DNA of 64,000 nucleotides. Origin: Phycisphaeraceae bacterium. Lineage in GTDB: Bacteria; Planctomycetota; Phycisphaerae; Phycisphaerales; SM1A02. Below are positions 18,896-28,462 of this stretch, one piece after another. Under the pieces are notes generated by a model. That model did no database searches. It was not told where the DNA came from and saw only the letters and a program-made list of their open reading frames with translations. Location: NCBI GenBank assembly GCA_004213555.1, contig SHAP01000003.1, positions 1 through 64,000 on the forward strand, in the 5' to 3' direction. The first letter of the stretch is position 1, and each line of letters begins with the position of its first letter. The position numbers were made by a program, and so were the translations under genes.

Positions 18896-19336
18896 TCAGC
18901 GGTTGCTGTTGGGCTGGACCGGCGTCTTCTTTTCAGAAGCAAGCGGCTTTGCTTCGGCTTGACGGCCAGCAGTGCCTGGTACTTCGACTTCGGCCGTGGC
19001 CGGGACCACCCGGGACAGACGCCGATCTCCGAAGCTCGCTTCGAAGGCGGTGGGATCTTCCATGGCCATCTTCATCAACCGGCCCGCTTTGAAACGAATG
19101 GCACTGCGCTCCGGAACGGGAACGGGCTCAAGAGTTTTGGGGTTTTGTGCGATTCGCGCGGCACGGTGCTTCACTTCGAAGACACCAAAGTCGCGGAATT
19201 CCAGACGGTTGCCGTCCGCAAGTTCCTCCACCATGCCGTCGAGGAAAAGTTGCACGATGTCTCGAACATCTGTACGACGCATTCCAGTCAAATCGGCGAT
19301 GCGATCGACCAGCTCCTTCTTCGTGGTGGTGCCCAC
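18896..19336 (-). CDS. HU/IHF-family DNA-binding protein with extended C-terminus
   Basis: Nucleoid-associated protein. GTG 19336 is favoured (146 residues) because GGAG lies 7 nt upstream; the longer open frame to 19402 adds an unrelated segment. The HU fold is seen as TTKKELVDRIADLTGM, then FLDGMVEELADGNRLEFRDFGVFEVKHRAAR and RSAIRFKAGRLM. The tail after residue 95 (about 50 residues rich in Pro, Ala, Lys and Glu) is not part of the usual 90-residue HU. GNRLEFRDFGVF matches the IHF/HU beta-arm. Confidence 0.9.
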   Translation of the reverse strand: MGTTTKKELVDRIADLTGMRRTDVRDIVQLFLDGMVEELADGNRLEFRDFGVFEVKHRAARIAQNPKTLEPVPVPERSAIRFKAGRLMKMAMEDPTAFEASFGDRRLSRVVPATAEVEVPGTAGRQAEAKPLASEKKTPVQPNSNR

Positions 19337-19494
19337 GGTGACTCCATTCTCGGTCCGGGGGGGAAGGACCGCCATCCACGCGGTCTGCCACACGCCAACC
19401 ACGCGTGGGCAATTTCGGCGAACGAAGTGTGGTTGTCAATCAGGGCAATTTTTGCCGTGGAGAACTTGCTTGGATGTGGAGAACTTGGGGCAAG

Positions 19495-19779
19495 TCAGCG
19501 CGTGGTTTGTTGGCGCTCAATGCTTTGACGGGTTCCCATCACCCGGATACGTCCATTGGAAACCATGGTGCGTTCGATACGCCACTCTCTGATCGTTGGA
19601 TTGTTCCAACGGGTCGAAGGATCCGGAGCGCCATATCGAGCATCCAAACGGCCGGCAAAAGAGGAACCATCCGGCCCCTCCAGGCACCCAGCCGACACCG
19701 GATGGGCGACCATACGTGGCGGCGAACTGCAGCCCACTCCCAAGCCGCAAAGGAGGAGTATCGAAAGTAAGTCCTTCAC
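19495..19779 (-). CDS. small lipoprotein
   Basis: 94 residues. The N-terminus MKDLLSILLLCGLGVGC ends in lipobox LGVGC, with lipidated Cys at residue 17. The mature part of about 78 residues is not recognised; it has two further Cys or fewer and a charged C-terminus. It lies 57 bp after the secA stop and points the same way. Confidence 0.65.
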   Translation of the reverse strand: MKDLLSILLLCGLGVGCSSPPRMVAHPVSAGCLEGPDGSSFAGRLDARYGAPDPSTRWNNPTIREWRIERTMVSNGRIRVMGTRQSIERQQTTR

Positions 19780-19836
19780 AAATATGAACTTACGTCAATA
19801 CCTGGGCCAGGCAAATCAGAACTCAAAATCAACGAA

Positions 19837-22800
19837 TCAGCCCGATGGAACCAATCGCCAGCCTTCGTTGCGGATCAAGGGTTCGGCTTTTTTGAACTTC
19901 ATTTCCTGCTTTTCCCCGGTGGTGGGGTTCATCACCGTGACCAATTCATTGCGTCCGATTTTGACGTTGGCAGGCCTCTGGGCCGCTCGGCCCCCTGCCC
20001 CGCCAGGACGACGGGCTTCGGCCGCACCAGCAACCGCCGCGGTGGCCGGACGGGCCACCGGTGGCGCGGTGGGGCGAGGTGCTGCTGGTGCCGGTGCCGC
20101 TTGGGCTGGCCGTGGGGCGTTGGGCTGGGCTGGATCGGGTGTGGGCTGCCCTTGGGGCTGGGATGGCGCTGCGGTACGGAGCTGGGCGTTGAAGGCCATT
20201 TCTCCGACTCGGCCATCCACCGCCTCCAGCATCTCGTCGTACAGACGAGAGGCTTCGCGTTTGAATTCAATCTTGGGGTCCCGCTGACTGAAAGATCGGA
20301 ACGAGATGGATTCTCGAAGCATGTCCACCTTGTGCAAGTGGTCTTTCCAAGAATCGTCAAGCACTTGCAACAACACCGTGCGCTCCAGTTGATCCATTTC
20401 AAACGACTGAAGACGCCGAAAGAGACGATCCAACCACGCCTCGGCATCGTTGCGAATCTGCGCTTGATCTTCTTCACTGAGCGGCAAGCCACGTTCCTGA
20501 GCAAACGTCTCAATGTTGTCCGGTGTGGGGTGGGCTTCCAATGTCTCTTCGACCCGACCCGCAAATCGAATGTCATCCCACTGCTTTGCTTCTTCATCCA
20601 AAAGACGAAACAGTTCGCGGGGATCGTTGGTGGGGAGAGTTTGGGGCGTCCAATCCAAATCATAGCGCAACGCGACACTTTGGCAGAACCGCTCCAAGGC
20701 CACTGCTTGATCGGTTTGCAGTTGTTGCCCGGTCGTTTCAATCAGGTACCGGATGGGATAGCGACGAACTCGATCGGTGTAAGTCATGCGCACCCGTTCC
20801 AACACAAAGTCAATCTTGCCTTCGAGATCTTCGACCTCATCAAGGCCGTCCAAATCAACTTCAAGACTTCCCATGAATTGCTTCATCCAAGCCTGCAAAG
20901 CATCGACGCCGGCCGTTTCGGTGAACCACTGTTCGATGGGCTGCATGTCAACCGCTTCGATCGTGGCATGGGCCGCCGCCACGGACGCGGTGCGTACTTC
21001 AGTCCGATCAAGCTCCATCAAATCAGCGACCTTGACGGAAGCTGCATGTTCTTCCTGCAGCCAATCGGCCAAGTCCACCAAACTCCACGCTTCGCGATCA
21101 AGATCGGCGGGAAGGAATTCGCCCAAGGCCTTGTCGATTTCGCTGGAAGCATCCTCCTTGGCCATCGCACGCAACCGAGCCTGAACGTCTTCAGCATCTT
21201 GCAACCGGACGCGCTCAGGATCGATCTCGCAGTGCAGATGGGTGCTCGCCCAATCGGCAATGCGCTCACGCGCGAAGCCTGGGTCCAAATACTTCTGGAC
21301 GGCGTCTTCAACGGATCGCTCGATGCAGCCAAGCATCTCGTCGCGGATGCCTTTGTCCTCGATGACCGCCTGCCGACGCTCGTAGAAGTCGTGGCGCTGG
21401 TGGTCCATGACTTCGTCGTATTCCAAAATGTTCTTTCGAATCAGGAAGTTGCGTTCTTCCACCTTCTTTTGGGAACGAGAGATGGATCCTGTCAACATCT
21501 TGGCTTGCAACGCGACGCCTTCCTTCATGCCGGTGGCCCGAAGAATGCTCTTGACCCGATCGGACGCAAACATGGCCATCAAATCGTCCTCAAGGGACAG
21601 GTAGAAACGGCTGGATCCGGGATCGCCCTGTCGTCCTGACCGACCCCGCAATTGATTGTCCACGCGGCGCGACTCGTGGCGCTCGGTGCCAATCACATGC
21701 AAGCCACCAAGATCTCGGGTGTTGTCGGCAAACGAAATGCGGTGCAAGGCGCAATACCCCGCCTTGTCAAGCTCGGTCAGACATTGGTCTTCGGTCATGC
21801 GCTCGGCTTTTTCCGCCTTGATGAATTCGACACCATTCTCTTTGACCCATTCACGCATCGCTGCCAAACGATTGGCGGCCATGTCGTCGGAGGCATCACC
21901 GGTGTCCCGCCGGGAAAGGTGGCGCCAAATTCCAGACAGAATGGCCTCGTCCTCATCCGCTGCACGGACATCTTTTGGGGCCACGTTCCGTTTCTTCCAG
22001 TGGTCGATCAAGGCCTCTCGGGTAAATGGCTGCAATTTGATATCGGTGCCGCGGCCGGCCATGTTGGTGGCGATGGTGACGGCCCCAAGGTGCCCCGCCG
22101 AAGCCACGATGTCGGCTTCCCGCTCGTGGTGACGAGCGTTCAACACTTCGTGCTGAATGTTGTGCTTCTGCGTGAGCATCTGAGAAAGCATCTCACTCTT
22201 CTCCACGCTGGTGGTTCCGACCAAGACGGGACGACCCAGATCGTGGAATGCGGCAATTTCATCCACCAAGCGTTCGTACTTGTCTTTTGCCTGCATGTAG
22301 ACCACGTCGTTGCGGTCTTGTCGCGCGATGGGCAAATTGGTGGGGATCACCACCACATCGAGGGCATAGATTTCGTGGAATTCAGTGGCCTCGGTGTCGG
22401 CGGTACCGGTCATCCCTGCGAGACGGTCGTACATCTTGAAGAAGTTCTGGATGGTGACCGTGGCCATGGTTTGGGTTTCTGGCTTGATCGGCACCCGCTC
22501 CTTCGCCTCGACCGCTTGGTGCAGACCGTCCGACCACTGGCGACCAACCATCTTTCGACCGGTGTTTTGGTCCACGATGATCACGCTCGGCTTGCCGTCC
22601 CCTGGATCGGGCATCACCACGTAATCGCGATCGAGGACATACACGGCATGGCCCCGAATGGCTTGCTCGAGCAAGTGGGGCATGTCCGTGTTGGGCTCTT
22701 GATAGAAGGAGCCAATTTTGGCTTCCCGCTGCGCTTCTTCGATGCCGGCCGTGGTGGGCTTGACTTTCTTTTTGTCTTCTTCGACTTCGTAGTACTGGGT

Positions 22801-23973
22801 GAATTGATCTCGGGTTGCTTCAAGTTTGGGCAATTCATCTTTGGCCGCCGCGAGCTCAGACTTCATCGACTTGGCCGCCTCGGCGTCCACCGAGTTTTTG
22901 ATCTCCCCTTCGAGACCCGCAATGCGCTCGACGCATTTGCGCACTTCATCGTCGGCCTTGGCCCACTCGTCCTGCTTCTGCATGAGATGACGGGCCAATC
23001 GATCGGCCAACTCGTAGCGGGGCTGGCTGTCGTGGGCCGGTCCCGAAATGATCAGTGGGGTTCGTGCCTCGTCGATCAGGGTGGAGTCCACTTCGTCCAC
23101 GATCGCAAATTCTCGGGTCTTGGAGAACTGCATCTCCTTGCGAGGTTTCATGTTGTCCCGCAAATAATCGAATCCAAACTCACTGGTGGTGCCGTACACC
23201 ACATCGCAACGATACGCCGCACTCTTCAACTCGAATGTTTGTTCGTGCTGGGGGTGAATGGCGCCGACGGTCATCCCCAACGCTCGGAAGAAGGGGAACG
23301 TCCAGTCGCGGTCGCGTTGCACGAGGTAATCGTTCACGGTGACCACGTGCACTTGATGACCTTCCAAGACCGCTCGGTACGCCGCGAGGGGCGCGACGAT
23401 GGTCTTGCCCTCACCGGTCTTCATTTCGGCGATCTTGCCTTCGGAAAGAACCATGGCCCCGATGATTTGCACATCGAAAGGACGGGAGCGGAAAGGTGGT
23501 TTGGATTTGGGGTGCAAGTTCCGCACGGCTTCGTAGAGCTCGTTGGGAATGTCGACATGACACCAACCGGGGATCGGCGCTTCACAGCCACGGAACGCAC
23601 CTTCTGGCGTCATCGCCTCCGCCGCGTCCATGGCCGCCTTGGTTTCGGCGTACAACGACTGCACGTCTTCGGGCAGCGTGGATGGATCGAAACTCCGCTC
23701 CGGATCGAAAATTGCCCTGATGCCCACCGCTCGGTCCATGGCTTCTCGCGCGACCGCAAAGATCTCCGGCGTCAAGTCTGAGATGGAAGCACCATCGGCA
23801 AGACGACTTCGGAACTCACCGGTCTTGGCTTTGATTTCAGCATCGGTGAGCGGGCGAACCGAAGATTCCAATTCGCTGACCTGCTTGGCCAACCTCAAGT
23901 ATCGAGCGACCATGCGATCGTTCGCCGAACCAAAAATCTTCTTCAACACAGGGCCAATGACGGGGAGATCCAT
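19837..23973 (-). CDS. secA: preprotein translocase ATPase SecA, long divergent form
   Basis: Motor of the general secretion pathway. 1378 residues, against about 850-900 in most bacteria. Walker A KTGEGKT sits near residue 187 instead of about 105, because roughly 75 residues are inserted before it. Walker B is DEVDSTLIDEARTPLIISG (about 293). A K/E-rich helical insert occupies about 335-410. GRGTDIKL lies at about 641, and some 60-65 extra residues follow before GGLHVIGTERHESRR (about 756). A Pro/Ala-rich linker leads to a compact tail (KIGRNELVTVMNP... to the end). That tail replaces the usual Cys-rich zinc motif that binds SecB or phospholipid. Functional motifs appear intact. Confidence 0.95.
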   Translation of the reverse strand: MDLPVIGPVLKKIFGSANDRMVARYLRLAKQVSELESSVRPLTDAEIKAKTGEFRSRLADGASISDLTPEIFAVAREAMDRAVGIRAIFDPERSFDPSTLPEDVQSLYAETKAAMDAAEAMTPEGAFRGCEAPIPGWCHVDIPNELYEAVRNLHPKSKPPFRSRPFDVQIIGAMVLSEGKIAEMKTGEGKTIVAPLAAYRAVLEGHQVHVVTVNDYLVQRDRDWTFPFFRALGMTVGAIHPQHEQTFELKSAAYRCDVVYGTTSEFGFDYLRDNMKPRKEMQFSKTREFAIVDEVDSTLIDEARTPLIISGPAHDSQPRYELADRLARHLMQKQDEWAKADDEVRKCVERIAGLEGEIKNSVDAEAAKSMKSELAAAKDELPKLEATRDQFTQYYEVEEDKKKVKPTTAGIEEAQREAKIGSFYQEPNTDMPHLLEQAIRGHAVYVLDRDYVVMPDPGDGKPSVIIVDQNTGRKMVGRQWSDGLHQAVEAKERVPIKPETQTMATVTIQNFFKMYDRLAGMTGTADTEATEFHEIYALDVVVIPTNLPIARQDRNDVVYMQAKDKYERLVDEIAAFHDLGRPVLVGTTSVEKSEMLSQMLTQKHNIQHEVLNARHHEREADIVASAGHLGAVTIATNMAGRGTDIKLQPFTREALIDHWKKRNVAPKDVRAADEDEAILSGIWRHLSRRDTGDASDDMAANRLAAMREWVKENGVEFIKAEKAERMTEDQCLTELDKAGYCALHRISFADNTRDLGGLHVIGTERHESRRVDNQLRGRSGRQGDPGSSRFYLSLEDDLMAMFASDRVKSILRATGMKEGVALQAKMLTGSISRSQKKVEERNFLIRKNILEYDEVMDHQRHDFYERRQAVIEDKGIRDEMLGCIERSVEDAVQKYLDPGFARERIADWASTHLHCEIDPERVRLQDAEDVQARLRAMAKEDASSEIDKALGEFLPADLDREAWSLVDLADWLQEEHAASVKVADLMELDRTEVRTASVAAAHATIEAVDMQPIEQWFTETAGVDALQAWMKQFMGSLEVDLDGLDEVEDLEGKIDFVLERVRMTYTDRVRRYPIRYLIETTGQQLQTDQAVALERFCQSVALRYDLDWTPQTLPTNDPRELFRLLDEEAKQWDDIRFAGRVEETLEAHPTPDNIETFAQERGLPLSEEDQAQIRNDAEAWLDRLFRRLQSFEMDQLERTVLLQVLDDSWKDHLHKVDMLRESISFRSFSQRDPKIEFKREASRLYDEMLEAVDGRVGEMAFNAQLRTAAPSQPQGQPTPDPAQPNAPRPAQAAPAPAAPRPTAPPVARPATAAVAGAAEARRPGGAGGRAAQRPANVKIGRNELVTVMNPTTGEKQEMKFKKAEPLIRNEGWRLVPSG

Positions 23974-24074
23974 GGGATGACCTCTTCAAAAAGTGCGTGG
24001 GTGACGCAGGAAATGATGTTCAAACAAAAAGGGCGAATGCGGAGGGCGACCGAAGCCGCAACAAATCAACACAT

Positions 24075-24344
24075 TCAGGCCACTGGAGGCGGAAGACTTG
24101 TCCAAACAGACAGCAGAGGTCGAATCGCCTCAACTTGAGCCCGCGGGCAGAGTTCGCTGATTTTGACCAAGCCCCAAGACTCGTCGGCCGGCGTGAAGGC
24201 CAATGCTTCGTCAGCATGATGCTCGGAAGTCCACACCGTGACCAAACGAACCGGCATCGCCAGCGGGCGAACCCCGTCGGCCACTGCATGCAGCGTGCAA
24301 AGGAGCAGCAGGGCTCCGACCGGAAATCGTGCGGCAGATCGCAT
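24075..24344 (-). CDS. small exported hypothetical protein
   Basis: 89 residues from ATG 24344. The first 22 residues (MRSAARFPVGALLLLCTLHAVA) look like a signal peptide. The rest is not recognised and has one Cys. It lies alone between secA and the divergent DUF1800 gene. The open frame continues upstream to 24539, but that part overlaps the DUF1800 gene. Confidence 0.45.
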   Translation of the reverse strand: MRSAARFPVGALLLLCTLHAVADGVRPLAMPVRLVTVWTSEHHADEALAFTPADESWGLVKISELCPRAQVEAIRPLLSVWTSLPPPVA

Positions 24345-24423
24345 CGGACGTTCACTATACCGCCGCTTTGGACTTTTCTTGGGGGTTCTTTGGGATGTCC
24401 GATACATTCGAAGCAGAACCATC

Positions 24424-25947
24424 ATGCCACGCCTGACCCCACTGCCCCGCGATGCTTTCGATTTTGCCGCGGCTCGGCACCTTCTGGTGCGGGCAGGCTT
24501 TGGGGGAACCCCAGGAATGGTGCAAGGATTGCTGTCCAAGGGCTTGGATGCGGCCGTCGATTGGCTGATTGATTTTGAAGGGGACTCGGCGAGTGGACCC
24601 GACCGAAACGTTCAAGCAGACACCTTTGATCCCAGTGTCAAAATGCAGCTCACGGCCGAGGATTACGAGGCGTACCGCAAAGCCCGAGAAGCCGGTGACG
24701 AAGAAGCGATCGCCGCTTTCCGCCGCAAACAAGAACAGCAGGAACGGGATGACCGTGGCGCCATGCGTTCGTTCGAGCAGTGGTGGCTTTCCCGGATGAT
24801 TGAAACCCCCCGTCCGCTGGAAGAAAAGCTCACTCTTTTCTGGCATGGTCACTTCGCCGCCAGCTACACCACCGTCGAAAATTCTTGGCACATGTTCCGG
24901 CAGAATCAATTCTTCCGAAAACATGCCGCGGGCAATTTCGGCGATCTGTTGCACGGCATCATCGAAGACCCAGCGATGTTGCGCTTCCTCGACAACAACC
25001 GAAACCGCAAAGGCTCCCCCAACGAAAATCTGGCCCGAGAGATCATGGAGCTCTTCAGTTTGGGAGAGCCGGAGTTGCTGGGACGCAAGCGTTCGCCGTA
25101 CCGCGAGGGCGACATCAAAGAAGGCGCCCGAGCGCTCACGGGATACACCTATCGAGGCAATGAGTTCTTCTTTGATGAAAGCCAACACGACAACGGGCTT
25201 AAACGAATCTTGGGACGAAGTGGCCGATGGAATGGGCACGAACTCGTCGACATGCTGCTCGCGCACCCATCGTGTTCTGAATTCATCGCTTGGAAGATCT
25301 ACCGCGCGTTCGTCAACGATGTTCCTGAAACCCCGCCCCGCGACGACGTCCGCAAGGTGGTCGTGCAACTTGGCAAGACCCTCAAGAGCAACAAGTACAA
25401 CCTTAAAAAGAGCTTGGGCGAGCTCTTCCGCAGCGCGCATTTTTACGCCGCGGCCAACCGCGCGGCCCACATCAAAAGCCCGATTGAATTGGTGGTGGGA
25501 ACCATTCGTGACTTGGGGGTCCCGGTGCGAAATGTCGACACGTTGCGCACCGCGGCCGCCCGTTTGGGCCAGCGGCTGGGGCACCCCCCGTCGGTCAAAG
25601 GTTGGGATGGTGGCCGCGCCTGGATCAACACCAGCACCATGTTCCTCCGGCAAAACACCGCGGTGTGGATGCTGACCGGTCGTGATGCGGGCGGGCACCC
25701 TTGGCCCAACGACACCACGCCGTTTGATCCCATGCCACTGGTCGAGCAGTTGGAACGTCAAGGCGAAATCAACCCCGACGAGGCCACGGTGTACCTCCAA
25801 CGCCTGCTGCTCGCCTGCCCCGTCGACGATGCCCGATCGCAAGCCATTCGTCACGTCTTCACCCTCGCCAACGACCGCGTCAACGCCGACAGCTTGACCG
25901 CCGCGCTCTGCGTCTTGACCGCGTTGCCCGAATACCAACTGTCCTGA
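24424..25947 (+). CDS. DUF1800 family protein
   Basis: 507 residues from ATG 24424 (MPRLTPLPRDAFDF). Conserved DUF1800 features are seen: HLLVRAGFGGTP at the start, MFRQNQFFRKHAAGNF, NRKGSPNENLAREIMELFSLG, EGDIKEGARALTGYTY and FIAWKIYRAFV. In planctomycetes and many other Gram-negatives it is coded directly before a DUF1501 gene, as here (11 bp apart). The function is unknown. An exported, surface-associated role is usually inferred from the Tat signal on the partner. Confidence 0.92.
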   Translation: MPRLTPLPRDAFDFAAARHLLVRAGFGGTPGMVQGLLSKGLDAAVDWLIDFEGDSASGPDRNVQADTFDPSVKMQLTAEDYEAYRKAREAGDEEAIAAFRRKQEQQERDDRGAMRSFEQWWLSRMIETPRPLEEKLTLFWHGHFAASYTTVENSWHMFRQNQFFRKHAAGNFGDLLHGIIEDPAMLRFLDNNRNRKGSPNENLAREIMELFSLGEPELLGRKRSPYREGDIKEGARALTGYTYRGNEFFFDESQHDNGLKRILGRSGRWNGHELVDMLLAHPSCSEFIAWKIYRAFVNDVPETPPRDDVRKVVVQLGKTLKSNKYNLKKSLGELFRSAHFYAAANRAAHIKSPIELVVGTIRDLGVPVRNVDTLRTAAARLGQRLGHPPSVKGWDGGRAWINTSTMFLRQNTAVWMLTGRDAGGHPWPNDTTPFDPMPLVEQLERQGEINPDEATVYLQRLLLACPVDDARSQAIRHVFTLANDRVNADSLTAALCVLTALPEYQLS

Positions 25948-25958
25948 AAGATCCCGCC

Positions 25959-27299
25959 ATGACCCACGACCACGATCATCTCCACGACTGCGACGGCGAC
26001 GGCAATATGGCCTTCACCCGCCGAGCTTTTTTGCAGCGGAACTTCGCGTTGGCGGCGCTGGCCCCGACCGTGCCGTGGTTTGTGCAACAAGGCGCGATGG
26101 CCTCGGCCGCCCCGCTTGGTCTTTCCAGCATTCCCGGCGTGGCGGAAGAGCGCGCTCTGGTGGTGGTGCAACTGGGAGGCGGCAACGACGGTTTGAACAC
26201 GGTCATTCCTTACTTCGCCCCGCAGTACTACGACCGCCGGCCCACGCTCGCGTACCGGGCCCCGGGATCCAACCCAAACGCCACCGGTTGGAACGCCGAT
26301 GCGTTGCCTCTGGACGCCAAGTTAGGCCTCGGCCTGCACCCCGCTCTCGCGCCACTCAAAGAATTGCACGACGACGGCGAGGTTGCCACGATTCCAGGCT
26401 GTGGGTACCCAAACCCCAACCGATCGCATTTTGCATCCATGGACATTTGGCACACCGCCGACCGAAACCCGTCGGGCAGCGACGGCTGGCTGGGCCGGTA
26501 TTTCGACACGCATCCCGCCACTGAGGGGAGCAACGAAGCGGCGATTGCCATTGGCAACAGCGCACCACGTGCGTTGACCGGATCAAGTGTGCCTCCGATT
26601 GCCTTCCAGAGCGCCCAACAGTTCCGTTGGACCGGGGCGGACATTCACGAGTCGTTGGGCAAGACTTACCAAGCGATGAGTGGCGAGGCCGCTTCCACAC
26701 TGAGCCAAGCCGCCACCGCCAACCCCCAACTGGATTTCTTGGTGCGTACCAACATGGACGCGCAAATTGCCGCCGATCGCATCCGCGGCGCGGTGCGTGC
26801 GTCCAATGGCGTGTCGTATCCAAGGGGCAGTCTGGCCAACCAACTCAAACTCATTGCCAAGATGATCCGCGGCGGATTGCGCACCCGCGTCTTCTACGCC
26901 TCGATGGGCGGCTTTGATACCCACTCGGGACAGCGGGGCCGCCACGCCCAGTTGATGGGTCAGTTTGCGAACGCGATCAACGCGTTTCAAAAGGATCTTC
27001 GCGAAAGCGGCGACGACGAACGGGTCATGACGATGGTCTTCAGCGAGTTTGGTCGGCGCGTGGGCGAGAATGCTTCGAATGGCACCGACCACGGCACCGC
27101 GGGACCCATGTTTGTGATTGGCAAACACGCCAAAGGTGGCGTTCACGGCCGGCATCCCAACTTCACCAAACTGGATTCCGGTGATCTACGGTACACCATC
27201 GACTTCCGCCGGGTCTATGCCGGCGTGCTGTCGGGTTGGATGCAGGCCGACCCCAGCAAGGTCATCGGACCGCAGCACCAACCCCTGGCGGTGGTCTAA
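25959..27299 (+). CDS. DUF1501 family protein, Tat-exported
   Basis: 446 residues. An unusual His/Asp-rich N-terminus (HDHDHLHDCDGDG) precedes the twin-arginine motif TRRAFLQRNF and a hydrophobic stretch ending near AMA. Core motifs of the sulfatase-like DUF1501 fold are seen: LVVVQLGGGNDGLNTVIPY, ASMGGFDTHSGQ, VFSEFGRRVGENASNGTDHG. It forms a unit with the DUF1800 gene; the enzymatic role is unknown. The His/Asp-rich leader would remain cytoplasmic or be cleaved. A start at ATG 26007, giving a more typical Tat peptide, is possible. Confidence 0.92.
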   Translation: MTHDHDHLHDCDGDGNMAFTRRAFLQRNFALAALAPTVPWFVQQGAMASAAPLGLSSIPGVAEERALVVVQLGGGNDGLNTVIPYFAPQYYDRRPTLAYRAPGSNPNATGWNADALPLDAKLGLGLHPALAPLKELHDDGEVATIPGCGYPNPNRSHFASMDIWHTADRNPSGSDGWLGRYFDTHPATEGSNEAAIAIGNSAPRALTGSSVPPIAFQSAQQFRWTGADIHESLGKTYQAMSGEAASTLSQAATANPQLDFLVRTNMDAQIAADRIRGAVRASNGVSYPRGSLANQLKLIAKMIRGGLRTRVFYASMGGFDTHSGQRGRHAQLMGQFANAINAFQKDLRESGDDERVMTMVFSEFGRRVGENASNGTDHGTAGPMFVIGKHAKGGVHGRHPNFTKLDSGDLRYTIDFRRVYAGVLSGWMQADPSKVIGPQHQPLAVV

Positions 27300-27661
27300 T
27301 GTTGGGCATGCGTCAGATTGCTGCCCTGCTGTTGCTCATCGCATGGTCCGGCTGTTCGGAAATCGAGATCGAACCTGCGGCCACCCAAGGTGAACGCGTG
27401 GAAGTGGTGGTCGACGTGGATGGCATGGTGTGCGACGCGTGCGCGAAAGCCGTGGTCGATCAACTGAAGCGCACCGATGGCGTGGTGGGCTCGGCCTGCA
27501 GCTACCAAACCAAAACCGCCGTGATCACCTTTGATGCCGGGGTCACCGATTTTGAAACAATTCAAGCCCGCTTGACCGCCATCGGCTTCCCGGTGCAAAA
27601 AGCCCGGGATTCGGAGGCCCCCGCCGAGCCGGAGGTTGCTCCGACTGCGGGCGATTCCTAA
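27299..27661 (+). CDS. lipoprotein with a heavy-metal-associated (HMA) domain
   Basis: 120 residues; the ATG overlaps the last base of the DUF1501 stop. Signal peptide MLGMRQIAALLLLIAWSGC has lipobox AWSGC. Residues about 35-100 are an HMA fold with metal motif GMVCDAC and the beta-alpha pattern of MerP/CopZ. The C-terminus is Pro/Glu-rich. It would bind a soft metal such as copper or mercury at the outer face of a membrane. Coupling to DUF1800/DUF1501 is seen in the sequence; why is unknown. Confidence 0.8.
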   Translation: MLGMRQIAALLLLIAWSGCSEIEIEPAATQGERVEVVVDVDGMVCDACAKAVVDQLKRTDGVVGSACSYQTKTAVITFDAGVTDFETIQARLTAIGFPVQKARDSEAPAEPEVAPTAGDS

Positions 27662-27673
27662 ACTGTGTGCTTC

Positions 27674-27746
<73 letters not shown>

Positions 27747-27984
27747 CTGGAGCAGGGTCGTGCTCTGACGCGCAAGTGTCGGCATGACCCTGACTTCGTT
27801 TCAAAGGCATGGACCCACGAGGGCGCGAGGAAGTGCCAGTTTGTGCGTCATTGGGCACAAGGTTTGGCACACCAGGTGGCACAACGTGGAGTTTGGCTAT
27901 GCCCTCAGCAGCATCCTTGGGAACCAAGTCGGTGGATACACGATTGGGCTTCAGTGGAAATCGCTCTTCCCACGCTGACTGCCC
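27747..27984. other. gene-free region after tRNA-Lys
   Basis: About 240 bp without a convincing gene. A 64-codon plus-strand frame (27784-27978) matches nothing I recognise and carries no integrase motif. No copy of the tRNA 3' end was noticed nearby, so an attachment site is not supported. Confidence 0.4.
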
Positions 27985-28371
27985 TTAGGCCAGAGCCAGC
28001 CAAACGTAATCGGCGAGAAGAGCAAGGGTGCTCAACACACTTAGACGGTGCAATACTTTGAATCTCGCATGGCCTTCACGATCGGCCGCGCGATTGGTTG
28101 CCGGAATAATTGCATAGGCAAAGACGGGCAAGGCCACCAGAAGGACCGCCAAAATTCGATTCACCACCGCAATGTCATCCTTCCAAAAGGCGATGGCTGC
28201 CGCTCCGCCAATCACCGAGAGGACCACAAAAAATTTAGGCCAGATGGCTCTTAAAAAATTGCTTGTTGCTTTGGCATCCAGCGTTTTAAGAACAGTTGGC
28301 GCAATCAGGGCGGATTGAAAAAGAATGATGCCGACGGCAATGCCACTCAGGAAAACAAAAGTATTCATCAA
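27985..28371 (-). CDS. DUF4149-like small integral membrane protein
   Basis: 128 residues with four hydrophobic helices: about 3-25, 45-62, 68-90 and 108-126. The N-terminal pattern (FLSGIAVGIILFQSALIAPTVLKTL, then FLRAIWPKFF) resembles the DUF4149/TMEM205-like family. Function unknown. It is a single gene with no close co-oriented partner. Confidence 0.65.
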   Translation of the reverse strand: MMNTFVFLSGIAVGIILFQSALIAPTVLKTLDAKATSNFLRAIWPKFFVVLSVIGGAAAIAFWKDDIAVVNRILAVLLVALPVFAYAIIPATNRAADREGHARFKVLHRLSVLSTLALLADYVWLALA

Positions 28372-28401
28372 AAAATCCCCTTAGTGTGTACCTCTGAAGA
28401 G

Positions 28402-28433
28402 AAGAACGGGACGCGACCCGAAGGTCGCGTCCC
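28402..28433 (-). terminator. Rho-independent terminator with UUCG loop
   Basis: A perfect 11-bp stem (GGGACGCGACC/GGTCGCGTCCC) closes the loop TTCG on the minus strand and is followed by a pyrimidine-rich GTTCTTCTCTTC. It lies 30 bp after the next gene's stop. Confidence 0.75.
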
Positions 28434-28462
28434 GAACACGGTGTTTGAGGTGGTCGTAGTGA

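Noticed and set aside
21652-23781. 709-codon plus-strand frame opposite secA
   Set aside because: Shadow of a GC-rich coding strand; no family pattern, while the minus strand clearly codes for SecA.
24424-27661. DUF1800/DUF1501 region as a defence or mobile island
   Set aside because: The pair is common in planctomycete chromosomes, codon use matches the neighbours, and no transposase or toxin gene is nearby.
27747-27984. Possible integrase remnant or attachment site after tRNA-Lys
   Set aside because: No tyrosine recombinase motif in any frame and no duplicate of the tRNA 3' end was found in the window.
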